Below are positions 17,245 through 26,315 of a stretch of 40,180 nt of DNA, one piece after another. Within the stretch, counting starts at the first letter, position 1. Each line of letters starts with the position of its first letter. The position numbers and the translations under genes were made by a program. The DNA is from Gluconobacter sp. Dm-62 (GTDB lineage: Bacteria; Pseudomonadota; Alphaproteobacteria; Acetobacterales; Acetobacteraceae). The stretch spans positions 1 through 40,180 of the forward strand of contig NZ_JAERLY010000018.1 in the NCBI RefSeq assembly GCF_018256155.1, in the 5' to 3' direction. The notes beneath the pieces were generated by a model. It saw only the letters and a list, made by a program, of their open reading frames with translations, did not search any database and had not been told where the DNA came from.

Positions 17245-18918
17245 CTAGGCTGTATATCGCGCCTTCCCTCCTACAATCGTAGAGAGCGTGGAAATCTGGT
17301 CAATTTTTTCCGAAGGAATAGCAAAAATATTTTTATCCAGAATGCTGAAGTCTGCGAGTAATCCTGGAAGAATACGTCCCATTCTTTTTTCAGAGAAGCC
17401 GGCGTAAGCGGCGCCTGTTGTATATCCGCTGAGAGCCTGGAGAAGCGTCAGTTTTTGTTCGGGCATCCATCCTCCCGGATTTTTTCCATCCAGCGTCTGG
17501 CGCAGAACGGCTGCCTTAATGCCGGTGAACGGATCAATAGGTGCGACCGGCCAGTCTGAACCGCAGCAGAAGCTGGCTCCCTGATCCACGATGGAGCGAT
17601 ATGCAAAAGTTCCCTTTAAGCGCTCAGAACCAATCCGACGAACTGCCCATCGGCCATCATCGATGGCATGATAAGGCTGGATCGAAGCGATAACCTTTTC
17701 TTTTTTGAACCGCCCTATATCCCTGATCTGCATGCTTTGGGCATGTTCCATGCGAAAGCGCCGGTCCCGGGGGCCATTTTTTTCCTGCACGGTCTGAAAA
17801 ATATCGAGCACGTCATGTGTGGCCTGATCTCCAATCGCATGAATGGCGACCTGAAAATTGTGCCTGTCAGCGATCAAAGTCCATTCCAGAAGATCCTTAA
17901 GTGGATGAACGCGCACTCCATGTGAGGAATGATCATCATCATAGGGTTTCTGGAACAGTGCTGTCCGGGATCCCAGAGACCCATCGGCAAGCGCCTTCAG
18001 ACCACCCCATCTGACCCAGTCGTCTCCCCAGCCCTGTTCCTGAACCTGTCGAAGCAGGCGCTCCCAATCGGCCAGCGGAACGAAAGAATAAAAACGCAGA
18101 TTAGTCTCACCCTGAGCCCGCAGGCGCAGCAGGCTTTCGTGGGTTCTCCAGTCCAGTTCAGGACAATGAACCTTCGTAACCCCCTTGCTCAGACCCAGCG
18201 CTATGCCCTGCCGCATGGCATCGTCTATTTCGCGGGGAGAATAGGCCGGGATTACGGCTTCAACCAGAGTTTTGGCTGCGTCTTTTAGAAGGCCAGTCGG
18301 TTCGCCGTGCTGGTCGCGCACAATGACGCCTCCTGGAACATCCGGAGTATTGCGGGTGATGCCAGCAAGGCGCAGAGCAGCAGAATTCAGTAGCAACATA
18401 TGGAGATCGTAGCGAGACACGGACACCGGCACATCGCCCGTTGCCTTGTCGAGCCAGCTTTTGTCCGGAAGCGCACCTCCCCACTGGTCTGCATCCCAGC
18501 CTGTACCGAGAACCCAATGCCCTCTGGTGACGCTTCGTGCACGTGCAGCGATCTGATCGACAAGCATCTGCGGAGTTCGGGCGGACCGCAAATCGACCTC
18601 CGCCAAAGCCAGAGACGCCAGAGAGAAATGTGTGTGGCAGTCCGTCAGCCCAGGCATGACAAATGCGCCCTGAAGGTCAATCACCCGTGTACGCTTTGAG
18701 ATCTGCGCCTTTACGGCATCGGTTCCCACACAGGCGATATGCTCTCCTGTGACGCCAATCGCACTCATGGTGGGTACGGTAGAATAGCCATCCCACACCA
18801 TTGCATTGACATAGGCTGTCTCGACGCCTTCCCGCGAAGACGCCGCAATTGCTGGAAATCCCAGTGCCGGTATCGCGCAACCAACACCAGCACGCAGAAA
18901 GTCACGTCTTTTGAGCAT
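17245..18918 (-). CDS. Exported amidohydrolase, YtcJ-like, with Tat signal
   Basis: The 557-residue protein is a metal-dependent amidohydrolase of the YtcJ-like group. Metal-binding motifs are DCHTHFSLAS near residue 95, VAIHAIGDQATH, and CCGSDWPVAPID. The N-terminus KRRDFLRAG, followed by a hydrophobic stretch ending in AIAAS, is a twin-arginine signal, so the enzyme folds in the cytosol and is exported. It lies 78 bases behind the TonB-dependent receptor and on the same strand, which together with the S9 peptidase suggests a shared substrate with amide bonds. The specific substrate is not known. Confidence 0.9.
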   Translation of the reverse strand: MLKRRDFLRAGVGCAIPALGFPAIAASSREGVETAYVNAMVWDGYSTVPTMSAIGVTGEHIACVGTDAVKAQISKRTRVIDLQGAFVMPGLTDCHTHFSLASLALAEVDLRSARTPQMLVDQIAARARSVTRGHWVLGTGWDADQWGGALPDKSWLDKATGDVPVSVSRYDLHMLLLNSAALRLAGITRNTPDVPGGVIVRDQHGEPTGLLKDAAKTLVEAVIPAYSPREIDDAMRQGIALGLSKGVTKVHCPELDWRTHESLLRLRAQGETNLRFYSFVPLADWERLLRQVQEQGWGDDWVRWGGLKALADGSLGSRTALFQKPYDDDHSSHGVRVHPLKDLLEWTLIADRHNFQVAIHAIGDQATHDVLDIFQTVQEKNGPRDRRFRMEHAQSMQIRDIGRFKKEKVIASIQPYHAIDDGRWAVRRIGSERLKGTFAYRSIVDQGASFCCGSDWPVAPIDPFTGIKAAVLRQTLDGKNPGGWMPEQKLTLLQALSGYTTGAAYAGFSEKRMGRILPGLLADFSILDKNIFAIPSEKIDQISTLSTIVGGKARYTA

Positions 18919-18996
18919 GCGCCTTTTTCCTCTCTGGAGGGACTTTCATGACCCTCGAATGGATGCTTCAGGTTTAGGGACAGGCAGCCGGTTTTT

Positions 18997-21333
18997 TCAA
19001 AGATGCCAGTTCAGGGTGAAGCCGATCAAGCGGGGCGGTAGGAGATAATACTGATTCACCAAAGCGCTTCCGTTATCGTAACCCATTGTAATTCCGTGCG
19101 AATTACCAACGTTATTAACATAAAGACTGGCACCGAACTGACCCTGGGGCGTGTGGAATGTGCCAGACAGGCGCAGGTCAACTGTATTGTAATTCCCGGT
19201 CATCAGACTGTTCCCCAGAAGTCCCGGGGCCGAGCCGCGATAATGATGAATGACCGAAAAGGTTGGTTCCATGGACAGGTTGGGGACAGTGTAGCTCATG
19301 ATTTCGCTGAACTGCCATTTGGGGCTGGAGGCAAGCTGGGACCCGCCTGCGATGATACCACCTGATGTCGCAACTGACTTGTTTGTATGGGCGTCATCAT
19401 AGGTCCCGTTGACCCGCAGGGTCAGACCGTCAATCGGCGTGACCCATGTCGCGCTGAGTTCGGCACCACGACTGACCGCCGAGCCCACGTTCGCGCCATA
19501 AGTCAGACCATCCCCACGCAGCAGTCGGGCCTGCATGTTGCTCCAGTCAATCCAGTACAGAGTAGGTTCCAGGAGAAGATGGTGATGAAACAGGTTGAGA
19601 CGCGTACCGACTTCATAATTCATGAGGCTGTCGGATCTTGTTCCTGTCGGTGTTGGGTAAGCGGCATTGTAGATGACGGAATTGGGCGTGCCGAACCGGT
19701 ATCCTTCAGAAAACAGGAAATAAAACATCATCGCCTTATTGGGCTCATATCGCAGTGCAACCTTTGGCAGTGCACTGGTCTGGGACGTTGATGAGGCCGA
19801 GCGATAAAGCGATGTGCCATAGCCCGAGTAAGCCAGATAACCAGGTGTTTCGGTAGACGCGGTTTCGGCGGCATTGAACACACGTGCGCCGCCCGTCACC
19901 GTCAGGCCTTTCAGCAGGGTGTATGAAAACTCGCCGAAAATCGATTTTTCGGTACCATCATAATTTGCTGTCCCCCAATACCAGCTGTCCGGCCCCTGCG
20001 TCAGAGACGAAGCGATGGATGATCCGTAAAGGCCGCTGAGATAAGAACTCACGCCGACCGTCGAAACATTGTCCTCGATACGCTTCCATGTTTCATAATA
20101 AGCCGCGCCTAGCAGCCAGCTGAAACGGCTGTGCCCACGTGAAGCGAGGCGGACTTCATAATACATGGATTTACTGTCGCCCGTTTCATTGAGCGTCGTG
20201 TTTCCTCCACCCATCGACGTACCATAATAGGGTGTATAATCCGTTGTTGCGTTCTTGCCTTTCCGCAGGAATGCCCCCATCGCGCTCAGCGTTGCGAACG
20301 AAAAGTCATGATCATATCTCAGTTCATGCATCTGGATCTGGGTGCGCAATGGTTCTTCGATCTGACGCGACTTCTGATAATCTGGCATGGCTATTAGTGA
20401 GTACGGATCGTCAGAAATATCAGAGCTTTGCGCGAGGTAGGTATAGGCCAGCTTGTCTTTGTTAGTTGGTGTCCATACGACACTGACACGGGCGTTTCTT
20501 GTATAGCTGGTGTTTGTATTCGTTCCAATACCACGATTGGTGATGTATCCGGGGTCCTGACGATAATCCAGAACGCCACGCACAGCCAGTTTCCCTTTGA
20601 TGATAGGGATATTGAACATACCTTTTTCAGCATATCCTACTTCATGGCCGGGCATTCCGACGATCGATGACTGCGCAGCGGCATCGATTTTGCTGCTGTC
20701 AGCCTGATTGGGAATGTAATCGATGGCACCGCCCAGGGTTGCCGAGCCGAAAAGTGTGCTCTGTGGTCCGCGGAGAGCCTCGACCCGTGCAACATCGAAC
20801 GTATCGATATCAGGTACGGCAATTGCGAAACCGGGCTCGGCGAGAGGAATGTCGTTCAGGAAATATCCGGTTGTTCCCTGCCCCTGATCAAGGCCCGCTG
20901 TTGTTGCAATACCACGGAACGTTATGGTCGAAAGGCCAGGCAGGGACTGATTGAATGTCGCGCCCGGAACCTGCGAGATATAATCGGCATAAGACTGGGC
21001 GCCGATTTTTTGCAGAAACTGTCCCGACAGAACCGTCACGGAATTCGCCACATCATGTGTGGATTGACGGCGACGTTCCGCCGAAACCGTGATCGTTTCC
21101 AGACCACCCTCTACGTCTGACGGATGGGCCTCAGTAGAGCGACGTGGTGCAGATGGCTTATGGGAGGGCGTCTTTTGGGCGGTCTTCAGCCCGTGTGTCG
21201 CGGAGGGCAGGTCCTGAGCCAGCAGGGAGCCGGGAGGCACAAAGACAGCCGTCAGGAGTGCCAGGCGAAAAGCGCCGATGCGCTTGGAACAGAGTCCGGT
21301 TACCCGAACGTTTTTAAGCTCTCGTGCAAGCAT
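18997..21333 (-). CDS. TonB-dependent outer-membrane receptor
   Basis: The 778-residue protein has a signal peptide ending near SLLAQD, a linker rich in Ser/Thr/Pro, an N-terminal plug domain (VANSVTVLSGQFLQKIGAQS; VEALRGPQSTLFGSATLGGA), and a C-terminal beta-barrel ending in FTLNWHL with a final aromatic-x-leucine pattern. It imports a large or scarce substrate across the outer membrane with TonB energy. It resembles the iron-complex receptor group by architecture, but similarity alone does not separate siderophore from peptide uptake. Its neighbours, a peptidase and an amidohydrolase, favour an organic nitrogen substrate. Confidence 0.93.
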   Translation of the reverse strand: MLARELKNVRVTGLCSKRIGAFRLALLTAVFVPPGSLLAQDLPSATHGLKTAQKTPSHKPSAPRRSTEAHPSDVEGGLETITVSAERRRQSTHDVANSVTVLSGQFLQKIGAQSYADYISQVPGATFNQSLPGLSTITFRGIATTAGLDQGQGTTGYFLNDIPLAEPGFAIAVPDIDTFDVARVEALRGPQSTLFGSATLGGAIDYIPNQADSSKIDAAAQSSIVGMPGHEVGYAEKGMFNIPIIKGKLAVRGVLDYRQDPGYITNRGIGTNTNTSYTRNARVSVVWTPTNKDKLAYTYLAQSSDISDDPYSLIAMPDYQKSRQIEEPLRTQIQMHELRYDHDFSFATLSAMGAFLRKGKNATTDYTPYYGTSMGGGNTTLNETGDSKSMYYEVRLASRGHSRFSWLLGAAYYETWKRIEDNVSTVGVSSYLSGLYGSSIASSLTQGPDSWYWGTANYDGTEKSIFGEFSYTLLKGLTVTGGARVFNAAETASTETPGYLAYSGYGTSLYRSASSTSQTSALPKVALRYEPNKAMMFYFLFSEGYRFGTPNSVIYNAAYPTPTGTRSDSLMNYEVGTRLNLFHHHLLLEPTLYWIDWSNMQARLLRGDGLTYGANVGSAVSRGAELSATWVTPIDGLTLRVNGTYDDAHTNKSVATSGGIIAGGSQLASSPKWQFSEIMSYTVPNLSMEPTFSVIHHYRGSAPGLLGNSLMTGNYNTVDLRLSGTFHTPQGQFGASLYVNNVGNSHGITMGYDNGSALVNQYYLLPPRLIGFTLNWHL

Positions 21334-21388
21334 TTCTGGGAACCTCAGACTTGAATTGAAGATATTTTATGTTTCTTTATTGGAACAA

Positions 21389-23398
21389 TCAGAGATAATG
21401 CTGGAGCCAGGAAAGAACCTGTTGCTGAACATCAATCTCGGCATTCATTCCGACACTCCCCCCAAACCAGTGAGGAGCCGCCGGATAGTGCACAAGGCGC
21501 ACAGGTTTTCCCTGTTCATGCAGTGCTGCATAAAACATGCGACTTTGAACGGGAGGAACCCGGGTATCGGCATTGCCATGCAAAAGAAGAACTGGAACCG
21601 TTACGGCATTGACAAAGGACAGGGGCGAATGGGCTGCGTATTCGGCCCTATGGGTTAATGGATCGCCGAAATAAGGGGAAATGAAACTGAACCCCACGTC
21701 AGTCGCAACGGCCATCGATTCCAGATCGGAAATTCCGGCGCCTGCAATGATGGTTCTGAAACGGTCATTGTGACCGGCTGCCCACATCCCCATGAAACCA
21801 CCATAGCTCCACCCTCCCAAAGCCAGATGCTTCGGATCGGCAATACCCTTCTGTTCGAGCATGTCCACGCCAGAGAGGATGTCCTGATAGTCCTGACCGC
21901 CCCAGTCCCCACGGTTCGCCGCCGTAAAGGCAGCACTACCCCCTTCGGAGCCGCGCGGGTTCGGCATGAAGACGGCGATGCCGTGGGAGGCCAACATACG
22001 TGCCCAGTTATGCCAGGACCCGAGCCAGCCATCGTACCAGGCTTCCAAAGGTCCCCCATGCACCTGGACAAACAGAGGAAGAGGCTTGTTGGACGGGGTA
22101 TGGGGAGGAAGAACAAGAATCCCCTCCAGATCCAAACCATCCCTGCCCTTCCAATGAACAACCTGCTGCTCACCAAGGTCCCAATGGCTGACTTCCGGAT
22201 TGGTCTGCGTCAGAACATGTCCGTCAGCTCCATGATAGAGCCAGATCTCGCCCGGCTGCTGACGGGTTGAGGCCACGACCGCGATGTTACCTGAGCGGTC
22301 CTTTGAAAAATCGAAAATTTCGCCCTGCAAAGTGGCAAATGGATCGACATGGTCATCCGTCGTGGTGACATGCGCTAAAGCGGTATCCAGTCCACGGAAG
22401 CCCAGAACCGTAAGCCCCTTGCTATCCTGATCCCAGATTGCGCGCAGAATGGCGCCGGCCCAGTCATTTCCTACCGGATGTCTGGTATCGGTTTCGAGAT
22501 TATAGAGAGCAACACGCCCACCAATCCCGTCATCCGCAAAATAGCCATACACAAGCTGATGGCCATCCGGAGAGAAGGAAGGATGGACGGCTGTAGCATG
22601 TCCCGGCAGCGTGCGAAGAAGTTTTCCTTCAGCTGAAATGACAGAGACTGAAGAACGATACCAGAAATAATCCAGGCCGCCTTCCTGTCCCGTCCGCACA
22701 ATCAGACGCCGGCTGTCCGGTGCCCAGTCAACATCAAACACAAAAGGAGCAGAGACCGGGATCTCACGTGCTGCCATCTGCTTGAGATCCAGAACAAACA
22801 GATGAGACGCACCACTCGCGCCTTCCACCTGACTTACAGCTGACAGTAAGGCCGGCTTCTCCTTGGTAATGATCGCAATGGATTGTCCATCGCGCGCCCA
22901 ACGGTAAGTCACCGGACTGCCGGTTATCCCCTTCACATGGGTTGCCGCCGCCTGACCGGGCTTTAGGAAAACCAGTTCTGGTTCCCCAGATGGGTCTGCA
23001 TTGCGTAGTAAAGCCAGCATAGTCCCATCAGGAGACCACCGGGCTTCATGATCGCCCGCTTTGGTGCCCGTGAGTTTTGTGGCGGGATGGTGCCCGTCGG
23101 TCGCGACTTCCCAGAGAATTGGGGGAGTAGGACTATCTTTTTTTGAAGGATCAACCCGCGCATAAACTACCGTTTTGCCATCGGGTGAAATCTGCGCGTC
23201 CGTTACACTCCGCAGAGAAGCAATATCCTGGGGAAATATTTCGCCCGTTCCAGTATCCGTTTTTCCGAAAGCAGAAGACACAGTCAGAGCTGTTGTCAGC
23301 ACTCCGCAGATCGCGACACTGTTCAGAACGTGTAGCAGCTGCCTTTGCACGGGAGAGGCTGTCCTGTTGGGCAGGCGATTGGTCGTCGTCATACGCAA
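21389..23398 (-). CDS. S9 family serine peptidase (prolyl oligopeptidase family), exported
   Basis: The 669-residue protein has an N-terminal signal-like segment (VAICGVLTTALTVSSAFG), a beta-propeller domain with repeated 'SPDG/PDS' strands (ISPDGKTVVYAR, WSPDGTMLALL, APDSRRLIV), and a C-terminal alpha/beta hydrolase domain. The triad is S531 in GGWSYGGFMG, D in HGNADTRVPP, and H in APHWFGG. These features define S9 peptidases such as acylaminoacyl- or dipeptidyl-peptidases, which trim short peptides. It precedes the TonB-dependent receptor by 55 bases, so they are one operon. Periplasmic action on imported peptides is likely. Confidence 0.93.
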   Translation of the reverse strand: MRMTTTNRLPNRTASPVQRQLLHVLNSVAICGVLTTALTVSSAFGKTDTGTGEIFPQDIASLRSVTDAQISPDGKTVVYARVDPSKKDSPTPPILWEVATDGHHPATKLTGTKAGDHEARWSPDGTMLALLRNADPSGEPELVFLKPGQAAATHVKGITGSPVTYRWARDGQSIAIITKEKPALLSAVSQVEGASGASHLFVLDLKQMAAREIPVSAPFVFDVDWAPDSRRLIVRTGQEGGLDYFWYRSSVSVISAEGKLLRTLPGHATAVHPSFSPDGHQLVYGYFADDGIGGRVALYNLETDTRHPVGNDWAGAILRAIWDQDSKGLTVLGFRGLDTALAHVTTTDDHVDPFATLQGEIFDFSKDRSGNIAVVASTRQQPGEIWLYHGADGHVLTQTNPEVSHWDLGEQQVVHWKGRDGLDLEGILVLPPHTPSNKPLPLFVQVHGGPLEAWYDGWLGSWHNWARMLASHGIAVFMPNPRGSEGGSAAFTAANRGDWGGQDYQDILSGVDMLEQKGIADPKHLALGGWSYGGFMGMWAAGHNDRFRTIIAGAGISDLESMAVATDVGFSFISPYFGDPLTHRAEYAAHSPLSFVNAVTVPVLLLHGNADTRVPPVQSRMFYAALHEQGKPVRLVHYPAAPHWFGGSVGMNAEIDVQQQVLSWLQHYL

Positions 23399-23515
23399 AG
23401 CGATCCAGCTCCCGGTTCAATGTAGCAACCCGGGTAGGATGCCTATAATCATTGGCCTACCAGAACATCCAGTTTTTACTTTCCAAAGGGTCCATTGCGA
23501 TATCGTGATGTTGTT

Positions 23516-24997
23516 TCAGGCAGGACTGCTGGCTTTTCCCATCCGGAGCAAAACCTGTCGCGCTTCGGTTTCGTTCATGCTCGCAAAGCCAATCCGCAAT
23601 CCCGAAGCATTCCTGCCGGACGCGGAATAGGATTCAGAGGGCGCGAACCGCAAATTCAGGGAAGCGGCATTGGTCTCTATTCGTTTGAGACATTCCGGAT
23701 CTGCGAACTGCACCCAGAATGCCAGGCCGCCCTGGGGTTTGGTGAAAGTAATATTCTGTCCAAAAATCTCATGCAGCATAACGGCAAAGGCATCGCGCCG
23801 ACCTGCATAAATCCGGGCAGCCTTCCGGGCGTGCCGACGCAGTTCTCCCTCCTGTATCAGGGTCGAAACTGCTGTCTCCGTGATGATGCTCCCCATTCCG
23901 TCCAGCACCGAAACATGATGGGCCAGGGCCTCGATAACGGGTGCCGGTGCCACAACATATCCCAGCCTGAGAGCCGGGAGGACCAGCTTCGACAATGATC
24001 CGACATAGACGACATTTTCTGGCGCATAACTGGCCATAGGCAGCAGGGGTTGAGAGTGGAAGTGAAATTCGTGGTCGTAATCATCCTCGAGAATGGCGAA
24101 GCGATGGCGCCGGGCCAGTTCGATCAGGTGAAGTCTGCGCTCCGGCCGCAATGATACCGTTGTCGGAAACTGATGATGTGGCGTCAGAAATACCAGAGAA
24201 ACATGTTCGCGCTCACACAGCCGGGAAAGTGCCTCTACATCCACACCGTCTTCGTCCAGCCCGACACTCACAACGCGCGCACCAATTGCACGAAAGACCA
24301 TGACGGCAGGTTCATAAGTCAGGTCTTCGACAACGACTGTATCGCCAGGACGTAAAATGGTCAGAGCCGCGAGAAAAATGCCATGCTGGCTTCCTCGCGT
24401 CAGACAGACATTATTCACATCAATCGGAAGTCCACGCTCTGTCTTGAGCATTGCGGCAATAACTTCCCGTAATTCCCGAGAACCGCGTGGGTCGCCGTAG
24501 GACAGGGTATTGCTCCGGGACAGCCGCGTCATTGCCGTACGAAAGGCCCGTGCCAGAACATCTGCTGGAAACAGCCGTCCGTCAGGAGAGCCTTCATCGA
24601 TTTTGTGAGTATTCTTCTCAGTCAGGACTGCCAGTGACCGGGCGGGCGGCTTCCTGAATTCATAGAATGGCGCGTGTATGCCGGAAGATGACGGCTCGTT
24701 CGTTTCATCTTCTGCTACGGGAGCGTGCAGACCAAAGGCCTCTGAAACCCTAGTGCCGCTCGTACCAGCACTCTCAATCCAGCCTTGGGCGATCAGTTCG
24801 TCATAGGCAAGCACAATCGTCTTCCGGTTGACAGATAGCAGCTGTGCCATGGCTCGTGTACTGGGAAGAAACTCCCCCGGTGCCAGTCGCCCACGCTCAA
24901 TGTCATGCACGATCGCATTGGCAATCTGGATATAGATCGGTAGCGGTGACTCGTTATCGAGCCGAACATCCAGATGCATCCGCCATGGACGAAGCAT
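23516..24997 (-). CDS. MocR/PdxR-type GntR regulator with aminotransferase domain
   Basis: This 493-residue regulator fuses an N-terminal GntR winged helix (about residues 10-75, SPLPIYIQIANAIVHDIERG and STRAMAQLLSVNRKTIVLAY) to a class I PLP aminotransferase fold. The PLP lysine is visible in VGSLSKLVLP (K337). I chose the ATG at 24997, which has AGGAGG at 25004-25009; the longer frame to 25063 lacks such a site. It lies 117 bases upstream of the S9 peptidase and on the same strand. MocR proteins typically use PLP-bound amino acids or amines as signals, so it likely controls the peptidase-receptor-amidohydrolase genes or the divergent PaiB-like gene. Confidence 0.93.
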   Translation of the reverse strand: MLRPWRMHLDVRLDNESPLPIYIQIANAIVHDIERGRLAPGEFLPSTRAMAQLLSVNRKTIVLAYDELIAQGWIESAGTSGTRVSEAFGLHAPVAEDETNEPSSSGIHAPFYEFRKPPARSLAVLTEKNTHKIDEGSPDGRLFPADVLARAFRTAMTRLSRSNTLSYGDPRGSRELREVIAAMLKTERGLPIDVNNVCLTRGSQHGIFLAALTILRPGDTVVVEDLTYEPAVMVFRAIGARVVSVGLDEDGVDVEALSRLCEREHVSLVFLTPHHQFPTTVSLRPERRLHLIELARRHRFAILEDDYDHEFHFHSQPLLPMASYAPENVVYVGSLSKLVLPALRLGYVVAPAPVIEALAHHVSVLDGMGSIITETAVSTLIQEGELRRHARKAARIYAGRRDAFAVMLHEIFGQNITFTKPQGGLAFWVQFADPECLKRIETNAASLNLRFAPSESYSASGRNASGLRIGFASMNETEARQVLLRMGKASSPA

Positions 24998-25225
24998 GTA
25001 CGGCCTCCTGCCTGATAGAATAATATCCGGAACATTCCTATCACCGGTCGGTTTTGTTCCCAAGAGCGGCTGCCTGGTCCCCCATTAATTCAGAAACTGG
25101 CTCTTGTATGGAAATGACAAACAGCCAAATCTGACACTTCACTTCTTGCCATATGATGAATACCGCTCTCTTATTCTTGTTCAGTGGCAGACACCAGATA
25201 CTGATGAACCAGGCGGTCCATATTG

Positions 25226-25807
25226 ATGTTTAATCCTGCCTTACAGCTTGTCCGTGATTATCCGCTTGCCGCAATCACGGGAATTTCTATTTATCCAGGT
25301 CTTCCGGTTCATATTCCGCTGATTGCACAGACGGAAGGGGAGCCTGAACAAATCACGTCCTTCATCGGCCATATGGCAAAGCGCAACGTATCACCTCAGG
25401 CTTTGCAGAGCCCTCAGGAGGTAGGCATCCTGTTTTGTGGTCCTGAAGGTTATATCACACCTAATCTTCTGACGGATCGTTCCTGGATCCCGACATGGAA
25501 TTACGCCCGCCTGTTTGTTTCGGGGCAGATAACATTCTATCCAGAAATCACACAAAGCAGTCTGGAAATCCTGACTCAGGAAATGGAGCAGAACCAGCCC
25601 GCGCCGTGGAGCATGGAAGAGGCTGGAAATCGTATTGAACGGTTAAAAGAACACATCATTGGATTTCGTGTCGAGAACCTGACCTTTCATCCTGCATTCA
25701 AGCTTGGGCAAGATGAAAAAGAAGAAATTTTCTCCCAGATAATTGAAAATCACAATGACAGACTACTTACAATATGGATGGAAAAATTCCGAGATCTATC
25801 CATTTAG
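25226..25807 (+). CDS. FMN-binding PaiB-like protein
   Basis: The 193-residue protein resembles PaiB/FMN-binding negative regulators: LIAQTEGEPEQITSFIGHMA, then the family marker PTWNYARLFVSGQ, and the C-terminal IERLKEHIIGFRVENLTFHP. PaiB proteins are about 200 residues, so it is full length. It is transcribed divergently from the MocR regulator across about 230 bases. PaiB-like genes and MocR genes are commonly neighbours, which suggests MocR control. A TTG at 25223 is an alternative start. A role in flavin-linked regulation or as a flavin oxidoreductase is known only from relatives. Confidence 0.85.
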   Translation: MFNPALQLVRDYPLAAITGISIYPGLPVHIPLIAQTEGEPEQITSFIGHMAKRNVSPQALQSPQEVGILFCGPEGYITPNLLTDRSWIPTWNYARLFVSGQITFYPEITQSSLEILTQEMEQNQPAPWSMEEAGNRIERLKEHIIGFRVENLTFHPAFKLGQDEKEEIFSQIIENHNDRLLTIWMEKFRDLSI

Positions 25808-26315
25808 CGATTTGAATGCCATCAGGATCTGATCCAGTTTCATCAGGAAAACGAAGAATAGTAACGGGGAGTAATATGCGCACCCTTAATCAAAGAACGG
25901 AAACAAACGTCCCTGAAGCGGGGTGAGCGAGCTGCTTTAAGTATGTTGAGAACTTGGTGATTATGGTTAAGGCTGCTGCTAATCACGATCAGTTCTGTGA
26001 TTAATTTTACAGCTTGCCCCTGATATTTTTATACAGAGGTAACCTTTCGTAAGTTCATTGGGCCTGTGTCTTTTCTGACCAGTGAGAGACATCTCGTTGT
26101 CGTTAATCTGAAAAGCGGGACTTGCCTCAAAGATTTCGGTAAATTCATGCAGAACTAAGAAGTGCGGCTCATACTGGATGGTATGGCAAAATATCCGCTC
26201 TATCTGCACTGAAACGTGCTGAATATCAGATCACCGCGACACCGAGCATCTGATGAATGGTGATGGTGAAGTTTTTTGCCTCAGACACTCATCAAGCTTA
26301 CGTCAAGAGGAATTC
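25808..26315. other. Intergenic stretch between the PaiB-like and LOV-kinase genes
   Basis: No convincing gene was found. A minus-strand frame of 76 codons (25979-26209, GTG start) reads a plausible but unrecognised sequence with no ribosome site, so it is not called. There is no strong hairpin. The 3' end of the disrupted kinase gene is at 26316. Confidence 0.5.

Noticed and set aside
25979-26209. Minus-strand 76-codon frame
   Set aside because: GTG start without a ribosome site, no family recognised, in a stretch lacking other coding signs.
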